Source: Rhizobiaceae bacterium
GTDB lineage: Bacteria; Pseudomonadota; Alphaproteobacteria; Rhizobiales; Rhizobiaceae
Assembly: GCA_019635695.1 (NCBI GenBank)
Contig: JAHBYZ010000014.1
Location: forward strand, 24,716-88,715
DNA length: 64,000 bases
Direction of reading: 5' to 3'
A program made the translations under genes and the position numbers. The notes under the pieces were generated by a model. It was not told the origin of the DNA and did no database searches. It saw only the letters and a program-made list of their open reading frames with translations. Positions 62,611-64,000 of this stretch are shown here, one piece after another. Position 1 is the first letter of the stretch. Every line of letters begins with the position of its first letter.

Positions 62611-63755
62611 GCGACATCCAGACCGACGTGCTCATCATCGGTGGCGGCCTCGTCGGTTGCGCGGTCTCCTATTTTCTTGCGGTTCGGGGGATCGAGTCGC
62701 TCGTCGTCGATCGCGGTCAGTTCAACCGCGAGGCATCCGGCCGCAACGCCGGAAGCCTGCACATGCAGATGCGGCCTGACGAGCTCCAATGGGAGCCCGC
62801 GGCGCAGCGCGAACTCGTCGCTCACAAGAAGGCCGCGATGGAATTGTGGGAGACGCTTGAAAGCGAGCTGGATCTCGATTTCGGAGTCAAGCTCGGTGGC
62901 GGCTACCTCTATGCGGAGACCGATGCCGACTTCGAGACGGCTGCCCGCTTGGTCGAGGTGCAGAATGCACTGGGCGTCGAGGCGGAGTTGCTGCGCGTCA
63001 ACGAAGCGCGGGAACGCTGCCCTGCGCTCTCGTCACGCCTGAAAGGCGTCGCCTACAGCTCCGTCGACGGCATGGCCGACACGCTCGCCATGGGGCCGGC
63101 CTTCATGAAGAAGGCGGTGGAAAAGGGCGCCCGAACAAAGCCGTGTACCTCGATAGCGGCCTTGGAGCGGGCCGCCTCCGGCGGCTTCATTGCGACCGAT
63201 CAGCATGGCGAGCGCATCGTCTGCCGGCGCCTGGTAAACGCCGCCGGCCCCTGGGCACCAGACGTCGCGTCGCTGCTCGGACACCGCATTGTCATGTCTT
63301 CTGCGCTGATTCAGGCCGCGGTCACCGAACGTCGGCCGCGTATCGTGGGCGAGTTGCTGCAGAATATCGGCGGCGGCCTGACGATGAAGCAGATGGCCAA
63401 CGGCACCTTCCTGATCGGGGGGGGCTGGCCTGGGACGCGTCTGGAGGGCGCCACCACCACAGTGACTCTCGAGAGCCTTGAGGGAAACCTCGGTCTCGCA
63501 ATCCGCGTGATCCCGCAGCTTGCGGACTCGAACCTCGTCAGATGCTGGACCGGCGTTATTCCGCACGCCCTCAACCGCTACGGCCAACGCACACAAATCT
63601 TCGGCGAGCTGGCTGACGAGCCAGGCTTTTTCATCCTGACGGGCGGCGCGCTGGTCACCCTTGGACCGCTGTTCGCACAACTCATGGCCGAACTCATCGC
63701 CACCGGCAGCACCTCGCTACCGCTCACCTATCAACGGCCGGAACTGTTCATATGA
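62607..63755 (+). CDS. FAD-dependent DAO-family oxidoreductase (beta-type subunit)
   Basis: A 382-residue flavoprotein of the D-amino acid oxidase/sarcosine oxidase beta group. The dinucleotide site is DVLIIGGGLVGCAVSYFLA, followed by REASGRNAGSLHMQMR, where FAD is bound, and the C-terminal GFFILTGGALVTLGPLFAQLMAELI. Start is GTG at 62607, overlapping the preceding stop by 4 bases (GTGA). It is the likely substrate-oxidising partner of the fused Fe-S/FAD protein, like HcnC, OoxB or hydroxyproline dehydrogenase subunits. The aminotransferase gene overlaps its end by 4 bases. Confidence 0.88.
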   Translation: MSDIQTDVLIIGGGLVGCAVSYFLAVRGIESLVVDRGQFNREASGRNAGSLHMQMRPDELQWEPAAQRELVAHKKAAMELWETLESELDLDFGVKLGGGYLYAETDADFETAARLVEVQNALGVEAELLRVNEARERCPALSSRLKGVAYSSVDGMADTLAMGPAFMKKAVEKGARTKPCTSIAALERAASGGFIATDQHGERIVCRRLVNAAGPWAPDVASLLGHRIVMSSALIQAAVTERRPRIVGELLQNIGGGLTMKQMANGTFLIGGGWPGTRLEGATTTVTLESLEGNLGLAIRVIPQLADSNLVRCWTGVIPHALNRYGQRTQIFGELADEPGFFILTGGALVTLGPLFAQLMAELIATGSTSLPLTYQRPELFI

Positions 63756-64000
63756 CCGACAAGAAGCCCACCTTGCTTTCGTGGAAACCCTCGGACATGG
63801 TCCAGCGCATGGCGGCGCAATATGTGCGGCCGACCTATGCGGCAGGCCCGGACACGATCGATATCGGCCTAGGCGATCCTGATTTCGCCACGCCCTCATA
63901 CATCTCGGAGGCACACCGGGAAGCCGTGCTGGCCGGCTATACGCACTATGCCGACGGTGCTGGAGACAAGGACCTTCGTGCGGCAATCGCCCAGCGCCTG
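63752..64000 (+). CDS. Fold-type I aminotransferase, N-terminal part
   Basis: The first 83 codons of a class I/II pyridoxal-phosphate aminotransferase; the gene runs past the window. Visible are IDIGLGDPDFATPSYI and YTHYADGAGDKDLRAAIAQRL, the standard substrate-loop and cofactor-entry segments. The ATG overlaps the preceding stop (ATGA), so it belongs to the same operon and may process the amino or keto acid released by the oxidoreductase pair. The PLP lysine is outside the window. Confidence 0.85.
   Translation, partial: MTDKKPTLLSWKPSDMVQRMAAQYVRPTYAAGPDTIDIGLGDPDFATPSYISEAHREAVLAGYTHYADGAGDKDLRAAIAQRL

Noticed and set aside
60796..63755. Hydrogen cyanide synthase HcnABC
   Set aside because: The domain architecture is similar, but HcnA and HcnB are fused here and the locus has an aminotransferase, thiolase and FAH gene; opine or amino-acid dehydrogenases share the same fold set, so a cyanide role is not supported.

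Overview
The window reads as a chromosomal segment of a high-GC alphaproteobacterium, most likely a member of the Hyphomicrobiales/Rhizobiales (Mesorhizobium or Phyllobacteriaceae-like). This rests on the FdsGBACD-type NAD-linked formate dehydrogenase, an alphaproteobacterial Mrp without the CxxC pair, a fused DppD-DppF ATPase, a napEDABC operon next to nirK and nnrS, DUF5681, an IS407-group IS3 element and the abundance of SBP/ABC/TRAP uptake systems. No taxon can be proved from the sequence alone. I found no rRNA, tRNA or CRISPR.

Layout. 0-5.6 kb: tail of a YeeE/DUF6691 membrane protein, a MacB-like efflux system (adaptor, permease, ATPase) divergent from its probable TetR regulator, and a cytosine-deaminase-like amidohydrolase. 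5.6-12.7 kb: formate dehydrogenase operon fdsG-B-A-fdhD-fdsD, preceded by a LysR gene and a good palindromic operator. 12.7-21.2 kb: housekeeping and miscellaneous genes (PhnB-like protein, Mrp, CoxG-like SRPBCC protein, MocR regulator, Pgi, HAD phosphatase, one-piece dihydroxyacetone kinase). 21.3-27.3 kb: a complete peptide-type ABC importer plus DUF924. 27.4-37.1 kb: acyl-CoA ligase with a histone-H1-like N-terminal tail, a shikimate-dehydrogenase-like enzyme, a TRAP transporter, an esterase, DUF3237, enoyl-CoA hydratase and alpha-methylacyl-CoA racemase. 37.4-44.6 kb: anaerobic nitrogen-oxide respiration (napEDABC, nnrS, an unknown gene, nirK with an FNR/NnrR-type site). 45-56 kb: two LigM/GcvT-like tetrahydrofolate-dependent demethylase paralogues with LuxR, IclR and MarR regulators and an orphan solute-binding protein, plus an autotransporter gene broken by an intact IS3-family element. 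55.8-57.4 kb: a poor region with a frameshifted DUF5681 gene and two small ORFs. 57.4-64 kb: an amino-acid or opine-type catabolic locus (FAH-family hydrolase, thiolase, IclR, a fused 2Fe-2S/FAD/BFD oxidoreductase, a DAO-type oxidase subunit and the start of an aminotransferase).

How parts may work together. Nap reduces nitrate to nitrite in the periplasm and NirK reduces nitrite to NO; NnrS belongs to the NO response, but no NO or N2O reductase is in view. Demethylation by the LigM-like enzymes would load C1 units on tetrahydrofolate, and the formate dehydrogenase could oxidise C1 units that end as formate; this link is inference. The right-end locus looks like a substrate-inducible oxidation and transamination pathway ending in thiolysis, controlled by the IclR regulator at its centre.

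Limits: all positions, motifs and palindromes were read by eye. Start codons were chosen from Shine-Dalgarno spacing, operon overlaps and family length. Operators and hairpins are candidates, not proven sites.
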